Origin: Treponema sp.
Lineage (GTDB): Bacteria > Spirochaetota > Spirochaetia > Treponematales > Breznakiellaceae
Reading direction: 5' to 3'
Length of the DNA stretch: 12,489 nucleotides
Assembly (NCBI GenBank): GCA_031263265.1
Contig: JAISGE010000021.1
Coordinates: 1-12,489, forward strand
In this document: in pieces, positions 1-7,145 of the stretch
Layout of the letters: the number at the start of each line of letters is the position of its first letter
Numbering within the stretch: the first letter of the stretch is position 1
Program-made: the position numbers and the translations under genes
Notes under the pieces: model-generated
The model's input: only the letters and a program-made list of their open reading frames with translations
Told to the model about the DNA's origin: nothing
Databases searched by the model: none

Positions 1-805
1 CCGCCAGGGTGTTTTCACCTTTCCCAAGCTCCGGTGGGCAGGCGGCAAAATTGTCGGTGATAAATGATGGGGTTAAAGATGTGGTAACGCCGTCGTAAAT
101 ATGCACCACCCCGGTCCATACCACGGCGGTATTGGTCGTGCTATCGTAGAGGTCTATAAAGGCCTGGTAAGTCCCTGGGGGAAGATCGGTAAGGCTCCCC
201 TCGGCGCTTTCTGAAATATCAATTTCCTGACCGGTTCCCTGAGCGGACAGGGGGTGCAGGCTCAAAAAGGCCCGGCTTTTCGGGAAGTTGACGTTATAGG
301 ACAGGGTTCCCGTACCGCCTGAACTAAAGTCCGGCGTCAGGTACACCGTAACATTTGAGGAAATTCCCGCAGTAATGGTAATGGTGCTCTCCCCCCGTAC
401 CACGAGGCTGCCTATGCTAGTTTCGGTATGGCCGCTATAACCCTTGACCTCCAGGGTCCAGTCCCCGGATTCCAGGGCCACCGTAAGGGTCAGGCCGCTT
501 TTCAGGTCCGTGTTCACCGTAGTTTTTCCCGTTGCGGTAAAGTCCAGGGTAAAATAGAGGCCCTCTATACTTGGAATAGCGGTGCGGGCGTTAAGTGGGT
601 CCAGCCGTATATAGGCCTGACCCATGCCCGGGGCTATGGTTTTCCCGGTATCTTCCTCCGGCCCGGTAAACTCGGTACATGCGGCCAGAAACATACCACA
701 GGTAAGCGCAGCCACACACGCGATTCTAGTCACGCTCGCAAAACCACGGACGAGAAAGCCGAATCTACCCCTAACGGGGGGGGGGGGGGGGGACATAAAC
801 AACAT
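1..805 (-). CDS. Phase-variable surface lipoprotein, N-terminal part (runs off left edge)
   Basis: Open frame on the minus strand of at least 268 codons; the 3' end lies outside the window. I start it at the ATG at 805 because AGGGAG (820-815) lies 9 nt upstream and a sigma70-type promoter lies just beyond. The protein begins MLFMSPPPPPVRGRF, where the prolines come from a 17-C tract. A basic stretch (Arg 12, 14, 20, 27), a hydrophobic segment (about 28-42) and a lipobox LAAC with Cys43 follow, so export and lipidation are predicted. The mature part is rich in Thr, Ser, Gly and beta-strand-like patterns (for example near IEGLYFTLDF and LPPGTYQAFIDLYD) and resembles the Ig/carboxypeptidase-regulatory-like repeats of treponeme surface lipoproteins. 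Its function is unknown. An alternative GTG start at 733 would give a neat 18-residue signal before the Cys but has no visible ribosome binding site. The gene is divergent from the lpoB-like operon. Confidence 0.8.
   Translation of the reverse strand, partial: MLFMSPPPPPVRGRFGFLVRGFASVTRIACVAALTCGMFLAACTEFTGPEEDTGKTIAPGMGQAYIRLDPLNARTAIPSIEGLYFTLDFTATGKTTVNTDLKSGLTLTVALESGDWTLEVKGYSGHTETSIGSLVVRGESTITITAGISSNVTVYLTPDFSSGGTGTLSYNVNFPKSRAFLSLHPLSAQGTGQEIDISESAEGSLTDLPPGTYQAFIDLYDSTTNTAVVWTGVVHIYDGVTTSLTPSFITDNFAACPPELGKGENTLA
776..792 (-). repeat. 17-base homopolymer (C on the coding strand) inside the lipoprotein gene
   Basis: Plus strand 776-792 is 17 consecutive G. On the coding strand it is read TCC then five CCC codons (Ser5-Pro10), in frame with the signal peptide. 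Adding one C puts TAG two codons after the run; removing one C leads to TGA at 732-730. The tract therefore behaves as a simple-sequence ON/OFF switch. Homopolymer length is prone to sequencing error, and the true population is probably mixed. Confidence 0.85.
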
Positions 806-860
806 AGCGATCTTCTCCCTCAAAAAAAGACGTACAATCTCTACTAAGATTGATAGGATT

Positions 861-888
861 AGTATACAATACAATGCAATCATGTCAA
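861..888 (-). promoter_or_regulatory. Sigma70-type promoter of the phase-variable lipoprotein gene
   Basis: Minus strand TTGACA (888-883), 16-nt spacer, TATACT (866-861). Predicted transcription start is near 854, which leaves a leader of about 50 nt before the Shine-Dalgarno and the ATG at 805. The poly-C run lies downstream of the start codon, so it would not alter this promoter. Confidence 0.7.
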
Positions 889-1037
889 GCCGTTCATACC
901 CCAAATTGCAGGTGGTGATTCTTTCTGCGCTGCATCTTGACTCCACAACTTGGGGCATGATTACCCTGAACTGAACATGAACCGAGGATGCCCCGTTAGA
1001 ACAACGCTGCTCATACTGGATAAGCAAAAGCGTGGAG

Positions 1038-1067
1038 TTGACAAGGAATGAGAAACCTAAGTATAGT
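1038..1067 (+). promoter_or_regulatory. Promoter of the lpoB-like lipoprotein operon
   Basis: TTGACA (1038-1043), 18-nt spacer, TATAGT (1062-1067). A strong Shine-Dalgarno AGAGGAGG ends at 1096, 5 nt before the ATG at 1102. About 150 nt separate it from the divergent promoter at 861-888, and I see no clear regulator site there. Confidence 0.6.
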
Positions 1068-1101
1068 AATTTTATACCCTAAAAACTGAGAGGAGGTTTT
1101 T

Positions 1102-1728
1102 ATGAATTACAAGAAAAAAATGAAAAAGCTCATGGGACTGTTAGTCTGCGGCGTGCTTATGACCCTTATATCCGCATGCAGTTCAAACCCCAAGGTGAGC
1201 CGGGTGGATGCGGGTACTCAGACCGATTTAAGCGGGTATTGGAATGATACCGATGTCAGGATCGTCTGTGATAGCCTCATTAAAGCCTGTCTTGATTCTC
1301 CCCGAGTCGTCCAAGCCACAGCCCAGCTTGGGAGACTCCCCAGGGTCTTAGTCGGTACCTTCAAGAACGATAGCGATGAACATATTGATACCTCTATTAT
1401 CGCCAGTACTATGGAAGTCGCCATATTCAACAGCGGGAAAGCGGATTTTATCGCTGGAGGCTCGACCCGTAATGAGCTTCGGGCAGAACGGCAGGATCAG
1501 CAGGGTAATGCCAGCGAAGAGACCGCCGCGGCCCTGGGCAATGAAACCGGAGCGGATTTCATGCTCACCGGCTCTGTTAAAACCATCATCGACGGTGCAG
1601 GTAATACCGCCACGCGAACCTATTTTGTGAGTGCAGAAATGACCAACATCGAGTCCAACACCCGCTTATGGATGGATCAGAACAGCGAAATCAAGAAGAT
1701 CATCCAAAGGCCGAAAGCAAAGCTCTAA
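1102..1728 (+). CDS. LpoB-like penicillin-binding-protein activator lipoprotein
   Basis: 208 residues. Basic N-terminus, hydrophobic core and lipobox ISAC with Cys26 predict a lipoprotein. The segment LSGYWNDTDVRIVCDSLI (about 43-60) is the characteristic start of the LpoB/PF13036 domain, and PRVLVGTFKNDSDEHIDTSI (about 80-99) and GADFMLTGSV (about 150-159) match the rest of that CsgG-like fold. In E. coli, LpoB reaches from the outer membrane to the peptidoglycan synthase PBP1b and stimulates it. Whether this protein acts on a PBP here is inference. It is the first gene of a three-lipoprotein operon, with AGAGGAGG as ribosome binding site. Confidence 0.85.
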   Translation: MNYKKKMKKLMGLLVCGVLMTLISACSSNPKVSRVDAGTQTDLSGYWNDTDVRIVCDSLIKACLDSPRVVQATAQLGRLPRVLVGTFKNDSDEHIDTSIIASTMEVAIFNSGKADFIAGGSTRNELRAERQDQQGNASEETAAALGNETGADFMLTGSVKTIIDGAGNTATRTYFVSAEMTNIESNTRLWMDQNSEIKKIIQRPKAKL

Positions 1729-1796
1729 GGACAAGGGTTTGTGTATAGGACGTTGATGTGCCCATGTTCTCGTTTTTGCTAAAAAGGGGGTTTGTT

Positions 1797-3137
1797 ATGC
1801 AGTTACCAAAATCACGAAAGCGTATCTTTTTTCTGACTTCTATTTTTTCTATGTGCTCTATAGGGATTTTGGTTTTTCTTTCCTGCGCTACTACAAACCC
1901 CTACGTACAAATTGATGCAGCGATAGAGCAGGGGAATCATCAGGATGGTATAGTCCTGATTGAAAAAGATAAGAAAACCATCTATCGGGATAAAGACGCA
2001 ATCCTCTATTACCTGGATAAGGGGATAATTGCCCATTACGCGGAACAGTACGATGATTCCACCCAGCTCCTGCAGGAAGGGGAACGGGCCATAGAAGCGG
2101 CCTTTACCAAAAGTATTACTATGGAGCTTGGATCCTATTTGCTCAATGATAAAACCAAAGAGTATGACGGAGAGGATTACGAAGATATTTATATCAATAC
2201 CTTTAACGCCCTCAACTATTACCACCAGGATAAATTGGAAGACGCGTTAGTTGAGATCCGGCGGATGAACAACAAGCTGCGACTTTTAGCCACTAAATAT
2301 GGGGAACTCCGCACTAATCTGCAACAAAAGGCTTTGGCAGAAGGCGGAAGCGTTCCACCGAATCCTGAAGCGTCTACCCAATTTTCAGATTCAGCGTTGG
2401 CCCGGTACTTGGGGATGTTATTTTACCGGGCTGTAGGTAACTATGACGATGCCCGGATCGACCGGGATCAACTCAAGGTGGCTTTTGCCAATGCTCCTTC
2501 AGTATATGCCTACCCGGTGCCCCATTCTCTAGACGAAGAATTGGGTATTCCTTCTGGTAAAGCCCGGCTTAATGTGATTGGGTTCAGCGGCTTGTCTCCC
2601 GTCAAACACGAAGAAGTAGTGCGGATTCCCCTTCCTGATTTTCGATATATAAAGATTGCCCTCCCGGTCATGGTAACCCGTCCGTCCCAGGTGCACAGGA
2701 TTGAGGTGGTTTTTGATGGTGGCAACCGCTTTGACCTGGCATTATTGGAAGATATGGAGGCAGTGGCCCGGGAAACGTTCAAGGAAAAAATCAATCTGAT
2801 CTATATGAAATCGGTGATCCGGGCTACGCTTAAAGGGGTTGCTTCATCGGTCCTTGATGTTGCTGCGGATGAGACCGATGGCAGCACGAGCTTGCTGCTT
2901 AGTGTCCTCAGTTTAGGCGCTCAAGTGTTTGCAGAGGCCAGTGAACAGGCGGACCTGCGTATTTCCCGGTATTTTCCTGCCAAGGCTTATGTGGGGGGTA
3001 TTACCCTGGATCCGGGCACCTATTCCTTTACTACGTATTATTATGGGCCAAATGGGAGGACAGTTGCTTCTTTTAGAAATACCGTAACGGTCCAAGCAGA
3101 TAATCTTAATTTAGTGGAGATCGTATGTTTAAAATGA
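1797..3137 (+). CDS. COG3014-like lipoprotein of unknown function
   Basis: I choose the ATG at 1797 (446 residues) because AAGGGGG lies 6 nt upstream. A GTG at 1758 is in frame but lacks a good ribosome binding site and would put 13 residues before the signal peptide. Basic n-region (KSRKR), hydrophobic segment and FLSC lipobox (Cys30). The N-terminal half is helical and TPR-like in feel (IDAAIEQGNHQDGIVLIEKD; EDIYINTFNALNYYHQDKLE), as in proteins named COG3014 family. The C-terminal half has ADLRISRYFPAKAYVGGITL, followed by a short beta-rich end. Families of this type often sit beside lpoB- and LPP20-type genes, as here, which suggests a shared envelope role. The stop overlaps the next gene. 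Confidence 0.75.
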   Translation: MQLPKSRKRIFFLTSIFSMCSIGILVFLSCATTNPYVQIDAAIEQGNHQDGIVLIEKDKKTIYRDKDAILYYLDKGIIAHYAEQYDDSTQLLQEGERAIEAAFTKSITMELGSYLLNDKTKEYDGEDYEDIYINTFNALNYYHQDKLEDALVEIRRMNNKLRLLATKYGELRTNLQQKALAEGGSVPPNPEASTQFSDSALARYLGMLFYRAVGNYDDARIDRDQLKVAFANAPSVYAYPVPHSLDEELGIPSGKARLNVIGFSGLSPVKHEEVVRIPLPDFRYIKIALPVMVTRPSQVHRIEVVFDGGNRFDLALLEDMEAVARETFKEKINLIYMKSVIRATLKGVASSVLDVAADETDGSTSLLLSVLSLGAQVFAEASEQADLRISRYFPAKAYVGGITLDPGTYSFTTYYYGPNGRTVASFRNTVTVQADNLNLVEIVCLK

Positions 3138-4273
3138 AGTATGTAATGGCTTTAATGGTAATGGTATTGCTTATGGGGTGTGCAAGCAAGCCCCCGAACC
3201 GGGAAGCTGAGGCAGTAGCTGCAGCAAATGCCGCAGTAAGGCAGATGGAAGGCTCTTCTGCCCTGGCTGCTCGTCCTCAGTCAGGGAGCAGCGCCAAGGT
3301 GAGCCAGGGGAAGCAGCCGGCATGGGTTTTTGCGCCGGATTCGGTGTATGACCAGAACAGTTTCGTTACCGCAGTAGGCCAGGGAACCGATCGTAATCAA
3401 GCGGAGAGAGATGCCCTGGGAAGACTGGTGGCGGTTTTTGGTCAATCAGTACAAGCAGACTTAAAAACGATCAATACGTATTCCGAAGCTGTTTCTAAAG
3501 GGGCGGTTAACGTCTCTGAGAATACGTCGGTGCAAAACGCAATCAAGATCTCGGCTCAAATGGATGCCCTTATAGGGGCAGAAATCGAAGATGTATGGTT
3601 TGACAGCAAGAGTACCTATTATGCGGTGGCAGCGTTGGAGAAGGGAAAAGCAGCAAGCCTCTATGGGGATATGATCCGATCCAATGAACGGATCATCGCT
3701 GACTTGATTGCGATTCCTCAGGCAGATAGAAATACCCTGGACAGTTTCTCCCGGTATCAGCTTGCGGCCACTATTGCGGATGTGAACCGGATATATGCCA
3801 ATGTATTGACGGTTGTGGGAAATACGTCGGGTATTGTTCCTGGGGATATGAAAAGGGGAGACGCGTATCGCCTTGAAGCAGTGGACATTACCAAAAGTAT
3901 TCCCATTGGGGTAATCGTTACGGATGACCGTTCCAATCGTATCAAAGATGCTTTTGCTTCTGTACTGACCAAGCAAGGATTCAGGAGCGGCGGTACTGAT
4001 GGCCGGTATATGCTGCAAGTGCGGGTTGACTTTTCCGCGACCGATCTTCCCAATCAGCAAAATAAGTTTATCCGGTATGCGATCAATGCGAATCTTATTG
4101 ATACCCGGGATTCCAGTGTGTTATTACCCTTTAATATCACCGGACGGGAAGGACACCTTTCTCTTTCAGAAGCGGAAAATCGAGCGGTGGTAGCTGCGGA
4201 AAAAAAGATCGGTGATAGCTATGGTACGCTGTTATCAAACTACTTGGCAAGTTTATTGCCGAATACTAAATAA
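3125..4273 (+). CDS. LPP20-family lipoprotein
   Basis: 382 residues from the ATG at 3125, which has GGAGA 4 nt upstream. The in-frame ATG at 3134 forms an ATGA overlap with the preceding stop and is a reasonable alternative start (379 residues). Hydrophobic signal with lipobox LMGC (Cys19). An Ala/Gln/Ser-rich linker follows, then QPAWVFAPDS (from about residue 64) and FVTAVGQGTDRNQAERDALG, the W-V and Gly-plus-Ala-repeat pattern of the LPP20/FlgP-like fold. The C-terminal part (about 250-380) looks like a second alpha/beta domain. It is the third gene of the operon and is probably translationally coupled. The molecular function of the family is not settled. Confidence 0.8.
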   Translation: MFKMKYVMALMVMVLLMGCASKPPNREAEAVAAANAAVRQMEGSSALAARPQSGSSAKVSQGKQPAWVFAPDSVYDQNSFVTAVGQGTDRNQAERDALGRLVAVFGQSVQADLKTINTYSEAVSKGAVNVSENTSVQNAIKISAQMDALIGAEIEDVWFDSKSTYYAVAALEKGKAASLYGDMIRSNERIIADLIAIPQADRNTLDSFSRYQLAATIADVNRIYANVLTVVGNTSGIVPGDMKRGDAYRLEAVDITKSIPIGVIVTDDRSNRIKDAFASVLTKQGFRSGGTDGRYMLQVRVDFSATDLPNQQNKFIRYAINANLIDTRDSSVLLPFNITGREGHLSLSEAENRAVVAAEKKIGDSYGTLLSNYLASLLPNTK

Positions 4274-4282
4274 GCTAAGCTC

Positions 4283-4306
4283 GACGCCTCGTTTCTTGAG
4301 AGCGTC
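4283..4306 (+). terminator. Possible hairpin after the three-lipoprotein operon
   Basis: GACGCCTC (4283-4290) pairs with GAGAGCGTC (4298-4306) with one bulged A and a 7-nt loop, 10 nt after the stop codon. No U-run follows, so it may be a weak terminator or an RNA 3'-end stabiliser. Confidence 0.35.
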
Positions 4307-4392
4307 ATGGTTTACCATGGAAACAATCCCCCCATTCTTCAAACCTTCGTTATTGAAGTTTAGCCAATCAGCGGTATGGTTGGCAGCCTCTA

Positions 4393-4422
4393 TTGACCCT
4401 TGCCAAGCGGATTGAGTAGTAT
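4393..4422 (+). promoter_or_regulatory. Candidate promoter of the BusR-like gene
   Basis: TTGACC (4393-4398), 18-nt spacer, TAGTAT (4417-4422). The match is imperfect. A GTTGTT at 4434-4439, just downstream, repeats the half-site seen in the opu leader and would suit autoregulation. The rest of 4307-4519 holds nothing that I recognise. Confidence 0.3.
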
Positions 4423-4519
4423 GAATCTTAATAGTTGTTGATACATGATTAGGGGTACTTATGAGGGGATGTTCCTTACCTTAGCTTAATCCAAGTAGGA
4501 AGGAAACAGATGGTTAATC

Positions 4520-5146
4520 ATGAGAGAAGAACAAAAAGATATTGCTTGTGCATACCGGCAGATAGCTATTGATATTGCCCAAGATATTGTCAAGGGTAAA
4601 TACGTACAAGGCCAAAAGTTGTTCGGACGTTCTGTCCTTGCTTCCTACTATCACGTCTCTTCTGAAACGATCCGTAAAGCGGTATTCATTCTCAAGGATA
4701 TGGGTATCCTGGATACGGAAAAAGGAAGCGGTATTGAGGTACTCTCCCATGAGAAAGCCCAGGAATTTATTGACCGTTATAACGAAGTTGAAAAAATTAC
4801 CTCGGCTAAACAGGAAATTATGCACTGGGCTGAACGGCAGGCCCAGGAGACCGGGGAACTCATGGAAAAGATACAATTTGTTATCCATACCGCTGAACGG
4901 CTGAAAACCATACACCCCTTTACACCCTATGAGATTACCATTACCGCAGACTCTATAGCCCTAGGAAAAACCGCAGACGAGTTACAGTTTTGGCAGAATA
5001 CGGGAGCCACTATTATCGCTATCCGCCGGAGCGGAACCGTGATTCTCTCACCCGGGCCTTATGCCACGTTCCATAAGGACGATGTTTTCTACATTATCGG
5101 GACTGATCGCTCCTACGTTGCCTCTCTCAAACTATTATTCGGTTAA
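4520..5146 (+). CDS. BusR-like regulator: GntR helix-turn-helix plus RCK_C (TrkA-C)
   Basis: 208 residues. Residues about 11-74 are a GntR-type winged helix (YRQIAIDIAQDIVKGKY; GRSVLASYYHVSSETIRKAV; ILDTEKGSGIEV). Residues about 78-130 are a charged helix, probably a coiled coil. Residues about 133-208 are an RCK_C/TrkA-C domain (ITADSIALGKTADELQFW; GATIIAIRRSG; FHKDDVFYIIGT). This is the architecture of BusR of Lactococcus and Streptococcus, a c-di-AMP-sensing repressor of a glycine-betaine importer. The next genes here encode such an importer. Ligand and target are inferred. ATG 4520 is the only workable start, since the frame is closed upstream at 4496-4498; its Shine-Dalgarno (AGGAAGGA) is unusually far away, at about 15 nt. 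Confidence 0.85.
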   Translation: MREEQKDIACAYRQIAIDIAQDIVKGKYVQGQKLFGRSVLASYYHVSSETIRKAVFILKDMGILDTEKGSGIEVLSHEKAQEFIDRYNEVEKITSAKQEIMHWAERQAQETGELMEKIQFVIHTAERLKTIHPFTPYEITITADSIALGKTADELQFWQNTGATIIAIRRSGTVILSPGPYATFHKDDVFYIIGTDRSYVASLKLLFG

Positions 5147-5194
5147 GATATTCCCAAAATTAGTAAGAAAATCATAGAAAATCGTCTAAAAAAC

Positions 5195-5223
5195 TTGACA
5201 GGGGGTTTGTTTGCTTGTATCTT
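5195..5223 (+). promoter_or_regulatory. Promoter of the opu operon
   Basis: TTGACA (5195-5200), 17-nt spacer, TATCTT (5218-5223), with a predicted start near 5230. It lies in the 130-nt gap after the regulator gene, so the transporter can be transcribed independently of it. Confidence 0.65.
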
Positions 5224-5225
5224 AT

Positions 5226-5261
5226 AGCTAACAACTTATATATATCTGCTGGGTTGTTGCT
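5226..5261 (+). promoter_or_regulatory. Candidate bipartite operator or leader hairpin
   Basis: AGC-T-AACAAC (5226-5235) and GTTGTT-GCT (5253-5261) are inverted copies, matching in nine positions with one extra T and a 17-nt AT-rich gap. The element lies between the -10 box and the ribosome binding site. It could be an operator for the neighbouring regulator; the same GTTGTT occurs at 4434-4439 upstream of the regulator gene. As RNA it could form a hairpin before the ribosome binding site. Confidence 0.35.
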
Positions 5262-5276
5262 TTTGAAGGAGTGCAC

Positions 5277-6419
5277 ATGATACGATTTGAAGGGATTACC
5301 AAAAAATACGATGGTAAAGCTGTAGTTTCTGACATTACCTTTGAAGTTACCAAAGGAGAGTTGGTGGTTTTGATTGGTCCAAGCGGTTGCGGTAAAACTA
5401 CCCTGCTCAAAATTATCAATCGCCTGATAAAACCGAATTCTGGTCTGGTTTTTATAAATGGAGAAGACATTTTTGAGAAAGATGTCATAGAACTAAGGCG
5501 GAATATCGGTTATGTCATACAGCAAACTGGTCTTTTTCCCCACATGACGGTTCGGGAAAATATCGAAATTGTGCCGCGCCTGCAGAAAAAAAACAAAGCC
5601 CTGATTGCAGAGAAAAGCATTGCCTTAATGCAGATGATCGGGCTTGATCCAAACCAGTACCTTAACCGTTATCCTTCCCAGTTATCAGGAGGGCAGCAGC
5701 AGCGCATTGGGGTTGCCCGGGCCTTTGCCTGTGATCCTGATATTATTCTTATGGACGAACCTTTTTCCGCGCTGGATCCTATCTCCAGGAACCAACTCCA
5801 AGATGAACTGGCTGACTTGCAATCCCGGGTACGGAAAACGATTGTGTTTGTTACCCATGACATGGACGAGGCAGTAAAAATAGCGGATAGGATATGCATT
5901 ATCCATAGAGGCAGGATCGCCCAATATGACAAGGTTGAAGAGATTATGAAAAATCCGGCCAATGAATTTGTGGCAAAATTCATGGGCAGGAACCGGATCT
6001 GGTCATCTCCCGAATTTATCCGTGCGAAAGATATCATGATTGCAGATCCGGCCTGCACTCAAGCTGATACGCCAATCCTTCGCTGTATAGAAAAAATGCG
6101 TACTCAGAAAGTAGATAGCTTGTTGGTTACGGATAAGCATGGCAGCTTACTAGGCATTATTTCTGCAAAAATGGCCCAGGCTCAAGTGGATAAGGGGGTA
6201 CCGGTCTCCCGTGTTATGCATACCGAGTTTGAAAGCGTAAGCCCGGATCATAATATTGTTGAAATAGTACAGCTTATCAACCACAACACCAGTGTATCCC
6301 CAGCCCTTAGTGCCATACCGGTTATTACTCACGATAATCAGTTAGAGGGATTGATTACCAAAAGCAGCCTGTTAACAACCCTGAGTCAACAGTATCTTGA
6401 TACCAAAAACGTGGTATGA
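5277..6419 (+). CDS. opuCA: OpuC-type compatible-solute ABC importer, ATPase with CBS pair
   Basis: 380 residues from the ATG at 5277; AAGGAG ends 5 nt upstream and covers the GTG at 5271, which argues against starting there. Walker A GPSGCGKT (34-41), Q-loop near Gln82-Gln83, signature LSGGQQQR (136-143), Walker B IILMDEP (156-162), D-loop SALD and switch His194 are all intact. From about residue 250 to the end are two CBS motifs (ILRCIEKMRTQKVDSLLVTD; NTSVSPALSAIPVITHDNQL). ATPases of this kind energise uptake of glycine betaine, carnitine, choline or proline betaine. In Listeria and Staphylococcus the OpuCA CBS domains bind c-di-AMP, which inhibits transport. The ribosome binding site of the permease gene overlaps this stop codon. 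Confidence 0.9.
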   Translation: MIRFEGITKKYDGKAVVSDITFEVTKGELVVLIGPSGCGKTTLLKIINRLIKPNSGLVFINGEDIFEKDVIELRRNIGYVIQQTGLFPHMTVRENIEIVPRLQKKNKALIAEKSIALMQMIGLDPNQYLNRYPSQLSGGQQQRIGVARAFACDPDIILMDEPFSALDPISRNQLQDELADLQSRVRKTIVFVTHDMDEAVKIADRICIIHRGRIAQYDKVEEIMKNPANEFVAKFMGRNRIWSSPEFIRAKDIMIADPACTQADTPILRCIEKMRTQKVDSLLVTDKHGSLLGIISAKMAQAQVDKGVPVSRVMHTEFESVSPDHNIVEIVQLINHNTSVSPALSAIPVITHDNQLEGLITKSSLLTTLSQQYLDTKNVV

Positions 6420-6432
6420 GGAGGTCTTATCG

Positions 6433-7101
6433 ATGAATTTCTTTACCTATATAGCGAATAATAGCATGCTTATCCTCTCAAGTACCCTGGAACACATGCA
6501 ACTGACCTGTTTCTCTATCATCATTGCGGTTATTATCGGTGTGCCTCTGGGTATTTTGATTAGTTACCTCTCAGGCTTGAAGAAGCCTATCTTGGGTTGC
6601 GCTAATGTAGTACAAGCTATCCCCAGTATTGCCCTGCTCGGGTTTCTGGTTCCTTTTCTAGGGATAGGTGAAAAGCCTGCGGTGTTTATGGTGGTGGTGT
6701 ATTCCCTGCTGCCGATCATCAAAAATACTTCCATCGGTCTTTCCAATATTAATCCCCAGACCGTAGAGGCTGCAAAAGGCATTGGTATGACCCGGTTTCA
6801 GATATTGACTAAAGTTAAACTGCCCTTGGCTCTGCCGGTTATTATGGCGGGTATACGGATTTCTGCGGTTACATCGGTTGGCCTCGTAACCTTGGCGGCC
6901 TTTATAGGCGCTGCAGGATTAGGATATTTGATTTATTCGGGGATCCGCACCGTCAATAACCTCCAGATCTTATCAGGGGCTATACCAGCGTGTTTATTGG
7001 CCCTACTGGTAGACTTTGGCGCGTCTTTAGTAGAAAAAGCAGTAACCCCTGTCTGCTACAAGGAACCGAAAAAGAATAAAAAGAAGCGTGTAAAGCACTA
7101 A
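6433..7101 (+). CDS. opuCB: OpuC-type ABC importer permease
   Basis: 222 residues from the ATG at 6433, chosen because AGGAGG (6419-6424) lies 8 nt upstream; an in-frame ATG at 6397 would lie inside the ATPase gene. The protein is hydrophobic with about five membrane segments. It has a binding-protein-dependent transport EAA loop (VEAAKGIGMTRFQILTKVKL, 111-130), which contacts the ATPase, and AIPSIALLGFLVPFLGIG (62-79), typical of OpuCB/OpuBB. The tail is very basic (KKNKKKRVKH). Only one permease gene is present, whereas OpuC systems of Firmicutes usually have two, so a homodimer is likely. Confidence 0.9.
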   Translation: MNFFTYIANNSMLILSSTLEHMQLTCFSIIIAVIIGVPLGILISYLSGLKKPILGCANVVQAIPSIALLGFLVPFLGIGEKPAVFMVVVYSLLPIIKNTSIGLSNINPQTVEAAKGIGMTRFQILTKVKLPLALPVIMAGIRISAVTSVGLVTLAAFIGAAGLGYLIYSGIRTVNNLQILSGAIPACLLALLVDFGASLVEKAVTPVCYKEPKKNKKKRVKH

Positions 7102-7145
7102 GGCTCTACGCGGAAAACATAAAATCAAACAAGGAAGGTTTTGTT

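Noticed and set aside
428..847. Plus-strand open frames across the left lipoprotein region
   Set aside because: They are the antisense of the minus-strand lipoprotein gene, lack ribosome binding sites and have no recognisable protein pattern.
952..994. GGGGCAT / ATGCCCC inverted repeat in the divergent intergenic region
   Set aside because: Only 7 bp with a 29-nt spacer and not placed at either promoter; not distinguishable from chance.
4306..4319. CATGGT-TT-ACCATG palindrome
   Set aside because: The 2-nt loop is too small for a hairpin, and a 6-bp palindrome of this kind is easily due to chance.
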